64,000 bases of DNA from Streptomyces sp. NRRL S-87 (GTDB lineage: Bacteria; Actinomycetota; Actinomycetes; Streptomycetales; Streptomycetaceae): NCBI RefSeq assembly GCF_000719335.1, contig NZ_JOGB01000020.1:56065-120064 (forward strand), in the 5' to 3' direction. Positions 30,001-38,691 of this stretch are shown one piece after another; position 1 is the stretch's first letter, and each line of letters begins with the position of its first letter. Made by a program: the position numbers and the translations under genes. The notes under the pieces are model-generated. The model ran no database searches and had not been told where the DNA came from. It saw only the letters and a list, made by a program, of their open reading frames with translations.

Positions 30001-33000
30001 ATCCCCCAGGGCTCGGTGGTCCGCGACGAGAACGGCCGGGTCGTCACCGAGCTCGGCATCACCGCCATCCCGCTGGACCGGGCGCCGTTCCCGCTGCCCC
30101 GCCGCGGCGTGGTCCCCGTCTACTTCACCGTCCAGCCCGGCGGGACGTACGTGTTCCCCAAGGGCGCCCAGATCGTCTACCCGAACTACACCCACGAACC
30201 CGCCGGCACCCGCGTGGAGTTCATGGACTACGACCCCAAGGGCAAGGGCTGGCACGTCTACGGGTACGGCCGCGTCTCCGCCGACGCGAAGCAGGTCGTC
30301 CCCGACCCCAGGACCCGCGTGTGGTCGTTCCACGGCGCCATGTTCAACACCGGCGACCTGATGCCGTTCGACACCTCGCGCATCAAGGACGCCGTCGACT
30401 GGCTCTCCGGCGACCCCGTCGACCTCGCCACCGGACTGCTCACCGACACACGCACCGACCTCGCCGTCTCCGGTGACCTCGGCACCGCCGAGGTGTCCCG
30501 CACCTACTGGCAGGGCGACACCCGCAAGCGCGCCTTCGGCATCGGCCGCGACCTGTCGTACAACGCCTTCCTCCACTCCGAGCAGCAGTACCAGGAGGTC
30601 GACCTCTACCTGCCCGGCGGCTCCAAGGTGCACTTCGTGCGCACCTCGCCCGGCACCTCCTACAGCGACGCCGTCTTCGAACCCCTCGACTCGCCCGCCG
30701 CGTTCCGCGGCACGAAGATCGTCCAGACCGGCACCTGGGACCTGAAGTTCCCCGACGGCAGCACCTGGGTCTTCCCCTGGTACTCGCCCCTCAAGGAGAT
30801 CCGCGACCGGTTCGGCAACAAGACCATCCTGACCCGCATGGACAACGGCACCAAGGGCCCGGTCGTCCGCGTCGACACCCCCGGCGGCCGCTGGATCAAG
30901 TTCACCCACGACGCCGAGGGCCGCGTCACCGGAGCCCGCGACAACGCCGGCCGCAAGGCCACCTACACCTACGACCCGGTCGGCCGCCTCGCCACCGTCA
31001 CCGACCCGGCCGGCCGGACGTCCACCTACACCTACGACGGCACCACCAACCGCATCACCCAGGCCACCGACGCCCGCGGCATCACCTACCTGAAGAACAC
31101 CTACGACGCCGAGGGCCGGGTCACCCGGCAGACCCTCACCGAGGGCGCCGCCTACAGCTTCACGTACCGCAAGAACGCCGCCGGCCGCATCGTCGACACC
31201 CGCGCCAAGCAGCCCGACGGCACCGTCCGCCGGGTCGAGTTCGACGACTCCGGGTACGCCGTCGCCGACACCCGCGCGTACGGCACCGCGCTCGCCCGCC
31301 GCACCGTCCTCACCCGCGGCGACCACCACCGCGTCGACGCCGTCACCGACCCCTTCGGCCGGCGCACCGCGTTCACCCACGACGCCCACGACAACATCAC
31401 GTCGACCACCGAGCTGGCCGGCACCCCGAACGCCCGCACCGTCGCCAAGACCGTGTTCGACGGGCCGTACGACCTGCCCACCGCCCTGACCGACGCCCTC
31501 GGCCACACCGCGCGCCTGGCCTACGACGACCTCGGCAACCTCACCCGGTCCACCGACGCCCAAGGCCGCGCCACCGTCTTCACCCACCTGCCCACCGGCC
31601 AGGTGGAGACCGCGAAGGACCCGTCCGGCGCCGTCACCCGCTTCACCTACCAGGACGGCGAACTGAGCGCGGTCACCGACGCCGCCGGCGCCACCAGCGC
31701 CCAGTACCGCGACGCCGCCGGCCGCCCCGTCCTGCTCACCGACGCGGCCGGCTCCCGCACCCGCGTCGCCTACGACAAGCTCAACCAGACCACCTCGGTC
31801 ACCGACCCGCTCGGCTCCCGCACCTCCTTCACCTACGACAAGAACGGCAACACCACCGCCCTCACCGACGCCCGCGGCGCCACCACGACCTGGACCTACG
31901 ACACGGCGGACCGGCCGGTGTCCGCCACCGACCCGCTCGGCGCCAAGGCCACCTTCGGCTACGACAAGGCCGGCCGGATCACCCAGGCCGTCAACCGCCT
32001 CGGCCAGAAGGCCACGTCCGAGTACGACGCCCTGGGCCGGACCACCAAGGTCACCGAGGCCGGCGCGGGCACCACGACGAACACCTACAACGCCGTCGAC
32101 CTCCCGTCGAAGATCACCGACACGGCCGCCGGCACCCAGTCCTTCACCTACGACGCCCTCGACCGGCTGACGTCCACCACCGGCCCCACCGGCAAGGTCG
32201 CCTACGGCTACGACGGCGCCGACCGCCGCACCACCATGACGGCCGCCGGCACCACCACGACCTACACCTACGACGCCTCCGACGCGCTCACCGGCGTCAG
32301 GACCGGCACCGAGCCCGTCACCTTCACCCTCGACAAGGCGGGCCGCGAGAAGACCGCCGCCCTGCCCGGCGGCATCACCCGCACCACCGGGTACGACAAG
32401 GCCGGCCGGACTGTCTCCATCGCCTACACCCGGGGCGCCACCAAGGTCGGCGACCTCGCCTACACCCGCGACGCCCGCGGCCTCCAGACCGGCCTGACCG
32501 GATCCCTGGCGAGCGTGGCCCTGCCGGCCGCCGAGTCCGGCTCCGCCTTCGACAAGGCCAACCGACTCACGAAGTTCGGCGGCCGCTCGTTCACGTACGA
32601 CAAGGAGGGCCGTCTCACCGCCGACGGACTGCGCACCTACCAGTGGAACGGCCGCGGCGAACTCACCGGCCTGACCAAGGCGGGCAAGACGTCCACCTTC
32701 GGCTACGGCCCCCTCGGCGAGCGCACCGGCGCCGACATCGCGGGCACCGAGCGCAGGTTCCTCACCGACGGTGCCAACCCGTTGGTCGAGCAGACCGGTT
32801 CGGGCGGCACCGCCGCCACCGTGGCGGCCGGCGGCCTCGACGACTTCCGTACCCGCACCGCGGGCGGCAGGACCCAGGTCTACCTCACCGACGCCCTCGG
32901 CTCCGTCGTCGGCCTGGCGGACACGGCAGGCAAGGTCACCACCCGCTACACCTACGACCCGAACGGCACCGTCACCCGCAGCGGCGCCGCCACCACCAAC

Positions 33001-34137
33001 CCGTACACCTTCACCGGCCGCGAGGCCGACGCCACCGGGCTCATGTACTACCGGGCCCGCTACTACGACCCGCAGACCGGCCGGTTCCTCTCCGAGGACC
33101 CCGCCGGCCACGAGGGCGGCAGCAACCTCTACCAGTACGCCCTGTCCTCCCCGACCACCTACACCGACCCCTCGGGCAACTTCCCGCTGCTTGCCGCGTG
33201 CCTGGTCGGCGCTGCCGTCGACGCGGCCGTGGACTACGGCGTCCAGCGGCTGTCCGGCCGCAAGGTCGACTGGGGCCAGGTCGGCACCTCCGCCCTCACC
33301 GGCTGCGCGACGAGCATGCTCGGCCCCCTGCTCAAGGGCGCCAAGTGGCTCAAGGGGGCCCTCGGGGCCTGCCGCACGCCCAACAGCTTCACGGCGGGCA
33401 CGCAGGTCCTCATGGCCGACGGCACCTCCAAGCCCGTCGAACGCGTCCGCACCGGCGACCGGGTGTACACCGCCGACCCGGAGACCGGCGCGGCCGGCAG
33501 CGCCGAGGTCACCGGCCTCATCGTGGGCAGCGGCGACAAGCACCTCGTCGACGTCACCGTACGCACCGGCGGCGGCACCGCCACCGTCACCGCCACGGCC
33601 GAGCACCCCTTCTGGCTCCCGTGGCAGCACCGCTGGGCCGACGCCGCCGAGCTGCGCGCCGGCGACCTGCTGCGCACCGCCGCGGGCGGTACGGCCGAGG
33701 TGGCTGCCGTCCGGCACGAGGAGCACCCGGCGGACGTCTTCAACCTGACGGTCGCGGGAACCCACACGTACCATGTGGTCGCCGGCGGCACGGCGGTGCT
33801 CGTCCACAACGCCGGCGGCACCTGCGGCCTCGCACTCGACGCCCTCTCCCAGAGCGGCGGCCGGGCGAGCAAGAACGGGCTGACCCGCGCGGGGTTCGAG
33901 TACTCGAAGCACATGGGACGCGGAGAACTGCCGAAGGTGGGGGGCAAGCAGATGAGCGAGGCCGGCCAGAACCTGCTGGACGACATCCTGACCCACCCCG
34001 GAACCACCGTGTCCAACGTCACCAGCGGCAACTTTGCCGGCGGGACGCGGCACATCATGCCGGGCAGCAACGGCGGACGGGCCATCGGCGCCACGTTCGA
34101 CTCCAGCGGTGCCTTCCAGTACTTCGGGGTGTACTAG
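27013..34137 (+). CDS. Secreted RHS/YD-repeat polymorphic toxin with Hint domain
   Basis: The protein is 2,374 residues, after a GGGGAGGGG site. In order: signal peptide (1-30), one YD-repeat pair (about 72-105), two IPT/TIG domains (about 113-275), beta-rich repeats (about 280-810), a Pro/Ala linker, a carboxypeptidase-regulatory-like domain (about 880-970), DUF6531 (about 1130-1220, DWLSGDPVDLATG), some 15-20 RHS/YD repeats (about 1290-1990), the RHS core (GLMYYRARYYDPQTGRFLSED), a Hint autoprocessing domain (about 2120-2268, SFTAGTQVLMADGTSKPVERV to VLVHNAG), and a ~100-residue C-terminal tip. The tip (GLTRAGFEYSKHMGRGELPKV, LLDDILTHPGTTV, GGTRHIMPGSNGGRAIGATFD) resembles small ribonuclease-type toxin domains. 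A candidate immunity gene follows after 3 bp. Confidence 0.93.
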   Translation: MDVRSGTRARALVVGLLGLALLGGTVSARAATDPPAPRPAAKPAAPPRQSPPPAQGPAGPDTGATATNNAVYAYDATGRLVGVTDPAGETARYRYDAAGNRLAVDRYRSSTLSVLSLVPPRAAARARVTLSGTGFSTTAASNKVTLGGRAATVTSATRTRLVVTVPTGASSGKATVTVAGLSATAPETFALAGKGPVLKAVEPPAGYPGSTVLLRGSGFSAVTADNVVRFNGRLAQVTGRTATTLSVKVPPGATTGLVQVTTPDGRAASANPFNVPYTGSGEVESSTTTSFTDTTPPLVKVVNGGNLTEVRFDAKTGDSASFGLTESTFRSTVNAELRDPNGNQVGYTAFLYGTAPRFSASDLPLTGRYSLLLAPGSRDTGQARVTLSRPVTAPRLTTTGAPTTVTLTRPGQEARGSFVAAAGTSLSLGVANSLSETVKVSVTAPSGASVVRDAYVYSGRNEGLTLRDLRETGTHTVTVVPSGAVTGTVGLTLSSDLTTTLKPGAAALTRSIGRVGQHLSATFTAGTAPLSFAATGSTVPQSVEFTLFGPEYPGGRYLGTIGANGGDVFHLGRLTPGGTYTLTASPYQGGTGSLTLWLSEPARVGPLVADTVRTGTTTRPGQPLVFTVKARAGDGASVRLGAPGTGYSRISFRPPGATTDTYVATTTNESEVNLRAPMTAGTAEITVQPEDAMSGSTTAVLRPDAVGGTLTVGGARRSATAAAAGQNARYTFDGTAGQRLTLDIGASPYYWYLSVWGPDGRWLLDERYVSDTTTSTTLPELPATGRYVLTAAPYDGRTGTFTLGLSTTPAAAAHATPGNAAPNAPPAPAPAPAQAAPRPAEPAGPDVWRPGKDQLAGRDWTTRRGPAPHAPSPLPAPAGTTALTGLVLTLDGHPLPRVTVRADGRTSRTDAQGRFLLAGIDPHTTTVTVDGATADTGARRYGRYDIRVHPRAGQRTDLGFPVWMTALDTAHTTRFAAPAARDVVLTTPRIPGLEVRIPQGSVVRDENGRVVTELGITAIPLDRAPFPLPRRGVVPVYFTVQPGGTYVFPKGAQIVYPNYTHEPAGTRVEFMDYDPKGKGWHVYGYGRVSADAKQVVPDPRTRVWSFHGAMFNTGDLMPFDTSRIKDAVDWLSGDPVDLATGLLTDTRTDLAVSGDLGTAEVSRTYWQGDTRKRAFGIGRDLSYNAFLHSEQQYQEVDLYLPGGSKVHFVRTSPGTSYSDAVFEPLDSPAAFRGTKIVQTGTWDLKFPDGSTWVFPWYSPLKEIRDRFGNKTILTRMDNGTKGPVVRVDTPGGRWIKFTHDAEGRVTGARDNAGRKATYTYDPVGRLATVTDPAGRTSTYTYDGTTNRITQATDARGITYLKNTYDAEGRVTRQTLTEGAAYSFTYRKNAAGRIVDTRAKQPDGTVRRVEFDDSGYAVADTRAYGTALARRTVLTRGDHHRVDAVTDPFGRRTAFTHDAHDNITSTTELAGTPNARTVAKTVFDGPYDLPTALTDALGHTARLAYDDLGNLTRSTDAQGRATVFTHLPTGQVETAKDPSGAVTRFTYQDGELSAVTDAAGATSAQYRDAAGRPVLLTDAAGSRTRVAYDKLNQTTSVTDPLGSRTSFTYDKNGNTTALTDARGATTTWTYDTADRPVSATDPLGAKATFGYDKAGRITQAVNRLGQKATSEYDALGRTTKVTEAGAGTTTNTYNAVDLPSKITDTAAGTQSFTYDALDRLTSTTGPTGKVAYGYDGADRRTTMTAAGTTTTYTYDASDALTGVRTGTEPVTFTLDKAGREKTAALPGGITRTTGYDKAGRTVSIAYTRGATKVGDLAYTRDARGLQTGLTGSLASVALPAAESGSAFDKANRLTKFGGRSFTYDKEGRLTADGLRTYQWNGRGELTGLTKAGKTSTFGYGPLGERTGADIAGTERRFLTDGANPLVEQTGSGGTAATVAAGGLDDFRTRTAGGRTQVYLTDALGSVVGLADTAGKVTTRYTYDPNGTVTRSGAATTNPYTFTGREADATGLMYYRARYYDPQTGRFLSEDPAGHEGGSNLYQYALSSPTTYTDPSGNFPLLAACLVGAAVDAAVDYGVQRLSGRKVDWGQVGTSALTGCATSMLGPLLKGAKWLKGALGACRTPNSFTAGTQVLMADGTSKPVERVRTGDRVYTADPETGAAGSAEVTGLIVGSGDKHLVDVTVRTGGGTATVTATAEHPFWLPWQHRWADAAELRAGDLLRTAAGGTAEVAAVRHEEHPADVFNLTVAGTHTYHVVAGGTAVLVHNAGGTCGLALDALSQSGGRASKNGLTRAGFEYSKHMGRGELPKVGGKQMSEAGQNLLDDILTHPGTTVSNVTSGNFAGGTRHIMPGSNGGRAIGATFDSSGAFQYFGVY

Positions 34138-34140
34138 CCG

Positions 34141-34716
34141 ATGATCACGGTCCTCCCCTGGGAAGCGAAGGCGCGGGGCGGCGCCGGTACCGCCGCCCTG
34201 CGCGCGGCGGCGGCCGGCCGGCCGCTGCACGCCGTCCGGTACCTGGCACCGCCCGGCGGCCACTGGCCCGACGGGCACCGGGACACGGGCGCGCACGAGA
34301 CGGACTCCCTCGTGGAGCTGGTGTTCGACGACGGCTCGGCCCTCCTCCTGTTCTGGGAGATGGACGGGCTCGACGAGGGGCTGGCCGCGGCGTTCCGCGA
34401 GGCCGGCGAGCCGGCCGGCGGGGCGGGCGGCGACGGCGTCCCCGTCGACGTCACGGCCCACCCCGACTGGGCCCCGTACGTGGGACGGGCCGTCAGCGGC
34501 CTCGTCCCGGCCTGGCACGTGCCCGACGAGGGCTGCCCCGAGCAGCCGTGGGCCTACCGGCTGGAGTTCACCGGCGGCCTCGACCTGGTGGTCGCCCTGG
34601 GCGAGGCGGAGGGCGGGGGCTTCACCTACATGCCCGACGCCCTGGTCGTCCTCTTCGACCGGGCCACGGCCGCTGCCTACCGGATCCCCGCCTCGGGGAC
34701 GTCGGCGTACGGGTAG
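34141..34716 (+). CDS. Candidate immunity protein for the RHS toxin
   Basis: The 191-residue acidic protein starts 3 bp after the toxin stop, the classic immunity position. It has no signal peptide, so it should be cytoplasmic. It is a mixed alpha/beta protein: HAVRYLAPPGGHWPDGHRD, then SLVELVFDDGSALLLFWEMDG, and a C-terminal LEFTGGLDLVVALGEAEGGGFTYMPDALVVLFD that is common in Streptomyces conserved proteins of unknown function. The acidic character would suit binding a basic nuclease. Immunity is inferred from position and composition only. Confidence 0.65.
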   Translation: MITVLPWEAKARGGAGTAALRAAAAGRPLHAVRYLAPPGGHWPDGHRDTGAHETDSLVELVFDDGSALLLFWEMDGLDEGLAAAFREAGEPAGGAGGDGVPVDVTAHPDWAPYVGRAVSGLVPAWHVPDEGCPEQPWAYRLEFTGGLDLVVALGEAEGGGFTYMPDALVVLFDRATAAAYRIPASGTSAYG

Positions 34717-34875
34717 CCCGGCGCGCCGACGGGTGGCCGGCGGCGTACGGGCGGGCCGCCCACGGCGGGGGGGCCGGGCCGGGGCTCCGCCCGGCGCCGC
34801 CGGGCGGAGCCACCAGGGCCCGCCGCATTCACGCAAGCGGTCCGCCACCGGGCGGGCCGACCAGGGAGGGGAACG

Positions 34876-36081
34876 GTGCAGCACGAGGTCCGCGGTCACA
34901 CGGAGGACCGCCCGGCCGGCCCCGCGCGGCGCAGGCTGCTGGCCGCGCTGCCGGCGTTGGGCGTCGTGTCCGGCATCGCGGGGGCGGTCGGCTGCGCACC
35001 GGCCGCCTCGAGCACCGCTACCGCGGCGCTCCCGCCCCAACTGCAGGGCGCCGAGCCCCCGGTGGCGGCCGAACTGGTCGCCCTGGACACCGTCCACGGC
35101 CGTCCGCCCGGCCGCGCGGAGCTGGCCGCCCTCGCGGCGGCGGTCCGCGCGGCCGATCCGGCCGGGGGCGGACTCGCCCTGGGTGCGGCCGCGTTCGGCC
35201 CGGCCGGAGCCGACGCGGACACGCGGGGGAGCGGTACGGGAGGCAGCGGAGGTACGGGAGGGAGCGGAGGTACGGGAGGGAGCGGAGGTACGGGAGGGAG
35301 CGGCGGTACGGGAGGGGGCAGCGGTACGGCGGTGCGGCCCCGACGGCTGCGTGACATGCCGGCCTTCCCGGGCGACCTCCTCGACCCGGCCCGCACGCAC
35401 GGCCAGGTGCTCGTGCAACTGGGCGGGCGCGACCCCGCCCAGGCCCGGGAGCGGGCCGCCCGGGCGCTGACGGAACTGCCCGGCTGGCGCCCGCGCTGGC
35501 GGGCCGCCGGCCACCGGCCCGACAGCCGGGTCGCCGACGGCCGCGGCCTGGCCCGCAACCCCTTCCACTTCACCGAGGGCTTCGGCAACCCCGACGGCGA
35601 ACGGGCCACCGCCGACCGCACCCTCGTCCGCCCGGGCGACGGCGAACCGGACTGGGCGGTCGGCGGCAGCTACCAGGTCGTGCGCGTGGTGCAGATCGCC
35701 GCCGAGCTGTGGGACCGGGACAGCATTCCCGAACAGGAGCGGGTCATCGGCCGCCGCCGTGACGGCCGTTGGCTGGACGGCACCCCCGCCACCGAACGCC
35801 CCGACTTCGCCGCCGACCCCGCCGGACGCCTCACCCCGCTCGACTCCCACGTCCGCCGCGCCGCTCCGGACCGCCGCAATCCGCCGCCCCTGGTCCGGCG
35901 CAGTTACAGCCACCCCGAGGGCCTGCTCTTCTCCTGCTTCCAGCGCGACCCGGGCACCGGCTTCGAGGCGGTCCAGCACCGCCTCGCGGGCGAGGCCATG
36001 GCCACGTACCTCCTGACCGTCGGCGGCGGCTACTTCTTCGTACCCCCGCCCGGCGACACCTGGCTCCGGGCCTTCGCCTGA
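34876..36081 (+). CDS. Exported DyP-type peroxidase, divergent active site
   Basis: The protein is 401 residues from a GTG after GGGAGGGG. The N-terminus has ARRRLLAAL (Tat-like Arg run) and GAVGC (possible lipobox, Cys40). A Gly/Ser/Thr repeat linker (about 118-150) splits the N-terminal half. The C-terminal half has the proximal haem His325 (DSHVRRAAPDRR), Arg341-Arg342 (RRSYSHPEG) and the family end (GGGYFFVPPP). The usual GxxDG distal motif is replaced by EGFGNPDG (Asp240), so catalysis may differ. EfeB-type deferrochelatase is less likely because efeU and efeO are absent. Confidence 0.82.
   Translation: MQHEVRGHTEDRPAGPARRRLLAALPALGVVSGIAGAVGCAPAASSTATAALPPQLQGAEPPVAAELVALDTVHGRPPGRAELAALAAAVRAADPAGGGLALGAAAFGPAGADADTRGSGTGGSGGTGGSGGTGGSGGTGGSGGTGGGSGTAVRPRRLRDMPAFPGDLLDPARTHGQVLVQLGGRDPAQARERAARALTELPGWRPRWRAAGHRPDSRVADGRGLARNPFHFTEGFGNPDGERATADRTLVRPGDGEPDWAVGGSYQVVRVVQIAAELWDRDSIPEQERVIGRRRDGRWLDGTPATERPDFAADPAGRLTPLDSHVRRAAPDRRNPPPLVRRSYSHPEGLLFSCFQRDPGTGFEAVQHRLAGEAMATYLLTVGGGYFFVPPPGDTWLRAFA
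35233..35316 (+). repeat. 18-bp tandem repeat coding for Gly/Ser/Thr
   Basis: About 4.7 copies of GGTACGGGAGGGAGCGGA encode GGTGGS-type peptide inside the DyP peroxidase. The copies differ by only one or two bases, so the array is young or homogenised. Confidence 0.9.
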
Positions 36082-36129
36082 GCCGCCGGACCGCCCCGAC
36101 CTCACGGGGCCGGACCACCCGCTCCCGCG

Positions 36130-36813
36130 TCAGGAGGCCGAGGCCGCGTACCGGTCCAGGTAGTCCCGCAGGTACGGGGCGAGCGGGCCGTCGGCGTCGC
36201 TCTCGTGCAGGTACGACCACAGCTCGTTCTCCACCACGAACCGGCACGCGAACTCCTGGAACGTCCCGGCGCACCGGAGCAGCGAATCCGCCGCCGCGGC
36301 CCGGAAGGCGGCCGCCCGCTCACCGTCGAGCCCCTCCGCGTACTCGAGGTCCGCCGGCGAGCAGACCACGAACGCCTCCCCGGACGGGCGCAGGTACAGG
36401 TACCACAGGACGCAGTCCTGCTGGTCCCGCAGGAACCGCACGAGCCGGGCCCCGTCCTCCACCGGGCTGCGCAGCGGCCGGGACAGGTCGCTCCAGCAGG
36501 CCGTGACCGACACCTCGTCGAACGCGCCGCACAGGCGCGCGCTGCCGTAGAACGTGCGGAAGTCCGCGGGCAGGCGCAGCCCGAGGGGCGCCAACTCCGC
36601 CTCCAACGACGCCAGCTGCCCGGCGTGGCCCGAAGCCCGGTCGCCCGGCCCGCCGAGCCACCCGAAGCCACCGTCGAGAAGGGCGGGGTCCAGGGCGGGC
36701 AGGTCCTCCGCCGGGTAGACCTCGTAGGTGGAGCCGCACGGCCGGTAGGGACCCAGGTCGGTGGCGCACCAGCCGGTGGGCAGGTCGACGGGCGCGGTGG
36801 TGGATGCGGGCAT
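36130..36813 (-). CDS. SMI1/KNR4 (SUKH)-like protein
   Basis: The protein is 227 residues from an ATG preceded by AGGGGGG. It contains LEAELAPLGLRLPADFRTFYGSARLCGAF, which fits the SUKH signature of a helix then LPxDYxxFL, followed by beta strands (DCVLWYLYLRPSGEAFVVCSP) and a C-terminal helical section. SUKH proteins often neutralise polymorphic toxins but also occur alone. It lies 2 kb from the RHS toxin on the opposite strand. The assignment is moderate. Confidence 0.6.
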   Translation of the reverse strand: MPASTTAPVDLPTGWCATDLGPYRPCGSTYEVYPAEDLPALDPALLDGGFGWLGGPGDRASGHAGQLASLEAELAPLGLRLPADFRTFYGSARLCGAFDEVSVTACWSDLSRPLRSPVEDGARLVRFLRDQQDCVLWYLYLRPSGEAFVVCSPADLEYAEGLDGERAAAFRAAAADSLLRCAGTFQEFACRFVVENELWSYLHESDADGPLAPYLRDYLDRYAASAS

Positions 36814-36893
36814 GGGATCCCCCCTGGATCTTGCCGGTTCAGTGGTACGGGAACATCCTCGCGCCCCCCACTGACAACCGGCCGCCGCGGCCG

Positions 36894-37505
36894 CTACCGC
36901 TCCCCGTTCCCGCCGGCCGCCCCGCCGGGGCCGTCGCCCGGGTCGTCGCCGGGGGAGTCGTCCGGTTCCCCGGGCAGCGTGTCGTCGGCGCCCCCGTCCG
37001 CGCGCCGCGTCCGACGCAGCAACTGCTTGTGCAGTCGTTGGCTCATCGCCGAGGCGGCCGCCGTCAGGAACACGAAGCTGTAGACGATCTGCACGAGCGT
37101 CAGGCCCCGCGCGGTCTGTCCGGTGGGCACGATGTCCCCGTACCCGACGGTGGCGAGCGTCACGACGGTGAAGTAGAGGGCGTCCAGCCGAGTCGAGATC
37201 CCGTTGAACTCGCCGGGCTGCTGGGCGAGTGCGTGGTACGCCGCGGAGAAGACGAGGGCGGTCACGAGGGTCAGCAGCGCGATGAAAATGCCCGGCCGGG
37301 TGCCGGGCCGTTCGGTCACCACGTTGCGGATCTGCCGCAGCAGCAGGGCGGCCACCGCGGTGAGGGTCGCCACCAGGACGGTCCAGCTCAAGGTGACCCG
37401 GCGAGGCCCCAGCGCGTCGATGGGCAGCAGGAAGTACACCACGACCATCACCACGGCCGCGGCGGCGGCCGTCGGCCGGCGGTGCGTCCAGCGCCGTCTG
37501 GTCAC
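36894..37505 (-). CDS. Two-transmembrane-type potassium channel
   Basis: The protein is 203 residues from a GTG with AGGAGG eight nt upstream. It has two hydrophobic segments near the N-terminus (about 11-30 and 40-58), one at about 72-92, the pore helix and selectivity filter TLATVGYGDIVP (filter residues 119-124), and a last membrane helix (about 132-155). The C-terminal tail is an Asp/Gly/Pro-rich stretch without a regulator domain. It should conduct K+ across the cytoplasmic membrane. Confidence 0.92.
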   Translation of the reverse strand: MTRRRWTHRRPTAAAAAVVMVVVYFLLPIDALGPRRVTLSWTVLVATLTAVAALLLRQIRNVVTERPGTRPGIFIALLTLVTALVFSAAYHALAQQPGEFNGISTRLDALYFTVVTLATVGYGDIVPTGQTARGLTLVQIVYSFVFLTAAASAMSQRLHKQLLRRTRRADGGADDTLPGEPDDSPGDDPGDGPGGAAGGNGER

Positions 37506-37891
37506 GGTGCGCCCTCCTGTGCACGACGGCGGACGCGCCGGTCCGCCACGCCGCGCGGGGCGGGTGGAGGCGATCCGGGGGCCGGGCTCGCGAGGGGGTG
37601 GGCGCTCACCGGTGTCCTTCCGCGCGGAGGGGTACGGCAACCACAGGAACGACCTCCTGATCATGACCCCGGCCCCGCCCCCCGGCGATCGCACCGGGTC
37701 GTTCGGGTGACCCCGCCGCGTCGGCCCCGGCAGCGGGCCCGCCGGCGTTCCGTCCGCCCCGGATGGCGTACGCCGACACCCCGCCGGCCGGCGCGCGGCC
37801 GAGCGGCGGGGTGCCGGTCGTGCTGCTAGCGTCGAAGGGCGGGGCGGCCGGACCGTCCTCGCGCAGGCCCGGGCGAGGTGAGGAGAGCCCC
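37506..37891. other. Divergent intergenic region
   Basis: About 385 bp between the K+ channel and a secreted protein gene. No frame shows good codon bias on either strand. It must hold two divergent promoters. The sequence AGGAGG at about 37650-37656 (minus strand) precedes a possible 12-codon peptide that I could not support further. Confidence 0.4.
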
Positions 37892-38416
37892 ATGGACGCT
37901 GCACAGGCCCGTCCGCCCACGGCCGGCCGCCGTCGGCGACGCCCGCGCCTCCTGCCCGCAGCCCTGCTCGGTGCCGTCGCCGCGCTCGCCCTGCCCCTGG
38001 CACCGTCCTCGTCCGGCGCCGCGTCCGCCCCGCCGCCGCGCGTGACCGCGACCGCGGCGCCCAGCGCGACCCCCGCGGGCACCGTCGTGGTCGTGGACTG
38101 CTTCGCCAAGCCCCAGGTACGGCCCGCGGACTTCCTCCTCGCCTGCGGCGACGGCAACAACCGCCTGACCGACCTCCACTGGACCGGCTGGGGCCGGCAG
38201 ACCGCCACGGCCACGGGCACGGACATGGTGAACGACTGCGTCCCGTACTGCGCGGCCGGCAAGTTCCGCGCGTACCCGGTCACCGTGACGCTGAGCGTCC
38301 CCCAGCCGTGGCCGTCGCAGTCCGGCACGCAGCACTTCACGAAGCTGAGGATCGTCTACACCGACACCGCCCCCGCGCCCCTGCCGCGCGAAGTCACGTA
38401 CGACCTCTGGAACTGA
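37892..38416 (+). CDS. Secreted protein of unknown function
   Basis: The protein is 174 residues from an ATG with AGGAG upstream. A signal peptide (RRRRPRLLPAALLGAVAALALPLAPSSSGAA, cleavage near residue 45) leads to a small domain: VVVDCFAKPQVRPADFLLACGDGNNRLTDLHWTGW, then MVNDCVPYCAAGKFRAYPV. Four cysteines could form two disulfides outside the cell. Similar small secreted proteins are common in Streptomyces and have no known role. Confidence 0.75.
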   Translation: MDAAQARPPTAGRRRRRPRLLPAALLGAVAALALPLAPSSSGAASAPPPRVTATAAPSATPAGTVVVVDCFAKPQVRPADFLLACGDGNNRLTDLHWTGWGRQTATATGTDMVNDCVPYCAAGKFRAYPVTVTLSVPQPWPSQSGTQHFTKLRIVYTDTAPAPLPREVTYDLWN

Positions 38417-38427
38417 CCCCGAGGCCC

Positions 38428-38460
38428 GGGGACCACCGGCGGACACGGCCGGCGGTCCCC
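38428..38460 (+). terminator. Hairpin terminator after the secreted-protein gene
   Basis: GGGGACCACCGGC pairs with GCCGGCGGTCCCC across a 7-nt loop with one mismatch. It starts 11 bp after the stop codon. Confidence 0.65.
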
Positions 38461-38691
38461 CGTCACCCCGTCCCCTCGCGCCCACCGAGACGGCGTCAGT
38501 TTCGCGGTAGAACACGGTAGTTAGGGGCATATCGTCCGGAATCAGACCGAACCGACGTCGTCGCGGCTCGGTCGGGACCGATCGTTTTTCGCCGAATTCG
38601 TGGATCCGGCCGCTCGGCGCCGGGCGATCGGTAGCGTCCCCTTTCGAAAGAACCGATGCCGGTGACGGCGAAAGCAGTGTGGAGGACGACC

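Noticed and set aside
27058..36105. A 3,015-codon open frame on the minus strand opposite the RHS gene.
   Set aside because: It mirrors the RHS toxin and neighbours; the composition is Gly/Arg/Val/Ala low-complexity with no domain. Long antisense frames are expected at this GC content.
37606..37660. A 12-codon peptide with AGGAGG upstream of the K+ channel (minus strand).
   Set aside because: It starts at a GTG with no other support. Such short frames arise by chance; left as a note only.
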